Assembly: GCA_902478945.1 (NCBI GenBank)
Contig: CABSMX010000004.1
Span: 1 to 42,088, forward strand
Source of the DNA: an uncultured Collinsella sp.
GTDB taxonomy: Bacteria > Actinomycetota > Coriobacteriia > Coriobacteriales > Coriobacteriaceae
Direction of reading: 5' to 3'
DNA: 42,088 nt
Part shown: positions 39,819 to 42,088 of the stretch, in pieces
Layout of the letters: each line of letters begins with the position of its first letter
Position numbering within the stretch: the first letter of the stretch is position 1
Made by a program: the position numbers and the translations under genes
The notes under the pieces: model-generated
Database searches by the model: none
Seen by the model: only the letters and a program-made list of their open reading frames with translations
What the model was told of the DNA's origin: nothing

Positions 39819-40132
39819 ACGCCAAATACTTCGAAGAGAACGGCTTTGAGGACTTCCACGGGACCAAGTTCCACAAAGCAGTGCTCGACCACGCCGCCTG
39901 CATCGCGAACAACCTCATGTTCGACGCCACGCATCCTGACAACAACGACGGCGAGACGGCGGCAAACGCCTACCACGTGATGATCGCGCTTTGCGAGGCC
40001 GGGCTTTCCAGGATCGACGAGAAGTGCGTCGCCAAGAGCCGCGAGTTCATCGCCGACAAGATCAAGCCCGTCAGCGAGGAAGAGCGCGAGTTCGGTCGCG
40101 CGTTCCTTGCCGCCGTTCTCGGCATCAAATAG
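39815..40132 (+). CDS. Hypothetical phage protein
   Basis: 105 residues, helical, not recognised. It has F-E-D-F-H-G-T-K-F-H-K-A-V-L-D-H-A and a C-terminal E-R-E-F-G-R-A-F-L-A-A-V-L. The ATG overlaps the rusA stop (ATGA), so it is translationally coupled within the early operon. Confidence 0.6.
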   Translation: MNAKYFEENGFEDFHGTKFHKAVLDHAACIANNLMFDATHPDNNDGETAANAYHVMIALCEAGLSRIDEKCVAKSREFIADKIKPVSEEEREFGRAFLAAVLGIK

Positions 40133-40143
40133 GAGGTAACGAC

Positions 40144-40347
40144 ATGATCAACGAAGCCACCATCCAGGCGCAGTTCAAGCAGGCCACCGTGAAGGGCAGC
40201 GTTGCGACCCTGCAATTCGAGATCCTGACCGACAACGCCGACGCCTTCCGCATCATCAAGCAGAGCGGCAAGACGGTTTTGCTCACCGTGGCTGAGCAGC
40301 AGCAGGCCATGGACTTCGACGACGAGACGGGCGAGATCCATGGCTAA
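40144..40347 (+). CDS. Small hypothetical phage protein
   Basis: 67 residues, with AGGAGG in front of the ATG. A beta-rich core (A-T-L-Q-F-E-I-L-T) and an acidic C-terminus (M-D-F-D-D-E-T-G-E-I). It overlaps the DUF1351 gene by 8 bases. No recognised family. Confidence 0.6.
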   Translation: MINEATIQAQFKQATVKGSVATLQFEILTDNADAFRIIKQSGKTVLLTVAEQQQAMDFDDETGEIHG

Positions 40348-41317
40348 GGAAACCGAACCGCAGCAGGTCGAGGCAGAGGTCATCGAGGCCGAGGCCACCA
40401 CGCTTGAGGTCACCTACACCGAGGCCACTATCGCTTCGAACATGGACGCGTTGGAGGCCCACGTGAAGAAGGTCGTGGCCGACTACGAGGGCGCCACCTA
40501 CGACCTCGCGAGCGCCCAGGCCATCAAGGAGGCCAAGCACGACCGCAGCTACCTCAACGGCATCAAGAAGGAGATCGACGAACGCCGCAAGGCCGTGAAG
40601 CGCGAGTACAACAAGCCGCTCGACGCATTCGAGAGGCGCTGCAAGCAGATCACGGCCATCATCGACGAGTCAACCGACGCCATCAAGGCGCAGCTCGACG
40701 AGGCCGAGCAGACGCGCAAGGACGCGCTCTACTCACGCCTACAGCAGCACTACGAGGAGTTCGCGGGGCTGCTCGCGCCGGTCGTCCCCTACGAGCGCCT
40801 GCATGAGCCGCAGTGGCTCAACAAGACCTTCGGCGAGATCAAGGCGCAGCAGGCGCTTGAGGCAAAGGCGTCCGACGTGGCCCGAGACTGGGAAACGCTC
40901 AAGGCCCAGCAGGAGGCGATGCCGCACTACGCCGACGCGGAGCGCGAATTCTTCCGCACGCTCGACCTCGGAGCCGCCTTGAACGCAGCGCGTTTGGCCG
41001 ACGAGGAAGACCAGCGCATCGCCGAGTTGAAGGCGGCCATGGCGCCAGAACCCGAACCGGAACCGATGCCGGAACCAGAGCCTGAGCCGGTCGAGATCCC
41101 CGAGCCTGAGCCGATGCCCGCGCCAGCGCCAATGCCCGCCCCCATGCCGGCACCCATGCCAGCACCAGTCGCGGAGCCTTTGGAGGCGTGGACGGTCGAG
41201 GTGCCGAGCGCCACGCGATCGCAGATGCAGGCGCTCGCATCCGTACTCAAGGCGCAGGGAATCACCGGAAGCATCCGCCGGGGCACGCCAGCCCAGGTGG
41301 CAGCGAGGATGGAGTAG
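40340..41317 (+). CDS. DUF1351-type phage recombination-associated protein
   Basis: 325 residues. Residues 30-230 are long helices with R-S-Y-L-N-G-I-K-K-E-I-D-E-R-R-K-A-V-K-R, typical of DUF1351, a family found next to ERF/RecT annealing proteins. Residues 235-285 are a Pro-Glu then Pro-Ala-Met repeat region (E-P-E-P-E-P-M-P, M-P-A-P-M-P-A-P), a flexible linker. A small C-terminal domain (T-R-S-Q-M-Q-A-L-A-S-V-L-K-A-Q-G-I) follows. Position directly before ERF supports a helper role in single-strand annealing. Confidence 0.8.
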   Translation: MAKETEPQQVEAEVIEAEATTLEVTYTEATIASNMDALEAHVKKVVADYEGATYDLASAQAIKEAKHDRSYLNGIKKEIDERRKAVKREYNKPLDAFERRCKQITAIIDESTDAIKAQLDEAEQTRKDALYSRLQQHYEEFAGLLAPVVPYERLHEPQWLNKTFGEIKAQQALEAKASDVARDWETLKAQQEAMPHYADAEREFFRTLDLGAALNAARLADEEDQRIAELKAAMAPEPEPEPMPEPEPEPVEIPEPEPMPAPAPMPAPMPAPMPAPVAEPLEAWTVEVPSATRSQMQALASVLKAQGITGSIRRGTPAQVAARME

Positions 41318-41320
41318 ACG

Positions 41321-41890
41321 ATGGCAGAAGACAAGCACATGACGCTGGCCGAGGCCGTGGCCCAGGTGCAGCGATCCGTGGTGGTGCCCAAGGCACGCTA
41401 CAACGCCCACGGCAACTTCTACTACCGCTCGATGGAGGACATCGTGGCGGCGCTCAAGGAGCCGTGCAAGGAGGCGGGCATAGCCTTCACGCTCAACGAC
41501 AGCATCGAGCAGATCGGCGAGCGCTACTACGTCAAGGCCACGTGCCGCCTGTTCTTCGAGGACGGCCACGGCGATCCCATGGACGTGACGGCCTACGCCC
41601 GCGAGCCTTTGAGCCAGAAGGGAATGAACGAGGCGCAGGTCACTGGCAGCGCATCCAGCTATGCCAGAAAGTACGCGCTCTGCGGAGCGTTCGACATCGA
41701 CGGCACCTCAGACCCAGACACGCTCATGGGAACCGAGAAGCACGCCGAGAAGGAGCCGCCAGAGTTCGGCCAGTTCATCGCCAAGTGCAAGAGCTGCGGC
41801 ACCTCCTACGTCTTCGAGAGCCGTCAGCAGTACGAGCAGTTCAAGGCCAACCCAGGGTGCTGCCCGTCCCCCGCGTGGCAGGTCGTGTAG
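41321..41890 (+). CDS. erf: ERF-family single-strand annealing protein
   Basis: 189 residues. It pairs complementary single strands for phage recombination. The N-terminal ERF core shows Y-N-A-H-G-N-F-Y-Y-R-S-M-E-D-I and G-S-A-S-S-Y-A-R-K-Y-A-L-C-G-A-F. The last 45 residues form a Cys-based zinc-ribbon-like tail (C-K-S-C-G-T-S-Y and a later C-C-P). It starts 3 bp after the DUF1351 stop. Confidence 0.9.
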   Translation: MAEDKHMTLAEAVAQVQRSVVVPKARYNAHGNFYYRSMEDIVAALKEPCKEAGIAFTLNDSIEQIGERYYVKATCRLFFEDGHGDPMDVTAYAREPLSQKGMNEAQVTGSASSYARKYALCGAFDIDGTSDPDTLMGTEKHAEKEPPEFGQFIAKCKSCGTSYVFESRQQYEQFKANPGCCPSPAWQVV

Positions 41891-41893
41891 GCC

Positions 41894-42045
41894 ATGCAAG
41901 ACCTCTACGCCGAGCGCATGCAGCTCTTCGACAGGCTCATGGACGAGCTTCAGGCGCTGCGCAACAGCGGAAGCCAGTACGCCGAGAACGAGGCCGAGTA
42001 CCGCAAGGCGCTGCGCGTCGCGATCCTTGAGGAGCGATCCAAGGG
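41894..42045 (+). CDS. Hypothetical phage protein, cut by contig end
   Basis: About 50 residues remain before the adapter. A helical, charged N-terminus (R-M-Q-L-F-D-R-L-M-D-E-L, then Y-R-K-A-L-R-V-A-I-L-E-E) of a type common in phage early regions. The ATG lies 3 bp after the ERF stop. Confidence 0.55.
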
Positions 42046-42088
42046 CTGTCTCTTATACACATCTCCGAGCCCACGAGACTACGCTGCA
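42046..42088 (+). other. Nextera read-2 adapter with index (artefact)
   Basis: CTGTCTCTTATACACATCT, then CCGAGCCCACGAGAC and an eight-base block TACGCTGC in the i7 index position. Library sequence, not genome. Confidence 0.97.

Larger units (their letters stand above)
35451..42045. mobile_element. Prophage at tRNA-Glu, left part only
   Basis: From the tRNA outward: serine integrase, PH-domain protein, CI-like repressor, divergent Cro-like gene, a run of small plus-strand genes, RusA, DUF1351 and ERF. These are the lysogeny and early recombination modules of a temperate siphovirus. The structural genes and far att site lie beyond the contig end. Codon use and GC are close to the host. Confidence 0.9.

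Noticed and set aside
1..42088. CRISPR arrays, rRNA genes, insertion sequences
   Set aside because: None seen: no regularly spaced repeats with unique spacers, no rRNA-like segments and no DDE transposase frame.

Overview
The window is a high-GC assembly contig whose layout and protein families point to a Coriobacteriia gut commensal, most likely Collinsella or a close relative. This is inferred from GC-rich codon use, the gene neighbourhoods, the fused MurT-GatD and the Coriobacteria-type TPR and ferredoxin proteins. No 16S gene is present to confirm it. Both ends are sequencing-library sequence: bases 1-27 are the Nextera read-1 transposon adapter, and 42046-42088 are the read-2 adapter plus an 8-base index. 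The biological sequence is therefore about 28-42045, and the first and last genes are truncated.

Region 1 (28-6462) holds a truncated DUF2958 gene and a complete type III restriction-modification operon on the minus strand: a small ribbon-helix-helix protein, mod, then res. The mod gene contains an uninterrupted run of nine G, which suggests phase variation. A perfect 24-bp palindrome lies upstream of the operon. Region 2 (6463-14856) is an 8.4-kb integrative element in the 3' end of guaA, bounded by a 12-bp direct repeat. All its genes are on the minus strand: a possible RHH-like protein, three membrane or secreted beta-rich proteins, two small proteins (one with a membrane span), an FtsK/TcpA-type ATPase, a rolling-circle HUH Rep, a DUF3173 excisionase, a tyrosine integrase and an unknown protein. 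It resembles an AICE-like conjugative element or an inovirus-like element and is the best candidate here for an undescribed system.

Region 3 (14845-35492) is chromosomal core: guaA, type I asparaginase, an XRE regulator with a palindromic operator, a DUF1648 protein and ychF. Next come an alpha-glucoside PTS and GH4 phospho-alpha-glucosidase operon, divergent from an MDR dehydrogenase and a GntR/UTRA regulator. A multi-cluster ferredoxin protein follows, then three Fe-ADH-superfamily dehydrogenases in tandem, a pair of overlapping TPR-like genes, a single-ORF MurT-GatD (lipid II amidation) and tRNA-Glu(TTC). Region 4 (35451-42045) is the early end of a prophage integrated at that tRNA. It has a large serine integrase whose C-terminus is read from the antisense of the tRNA, a CI/Cro-type divergent switch with three operators, and a recombination module (RusA, DUF1351, ERF). 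The far end of the prophage lies outside the window.
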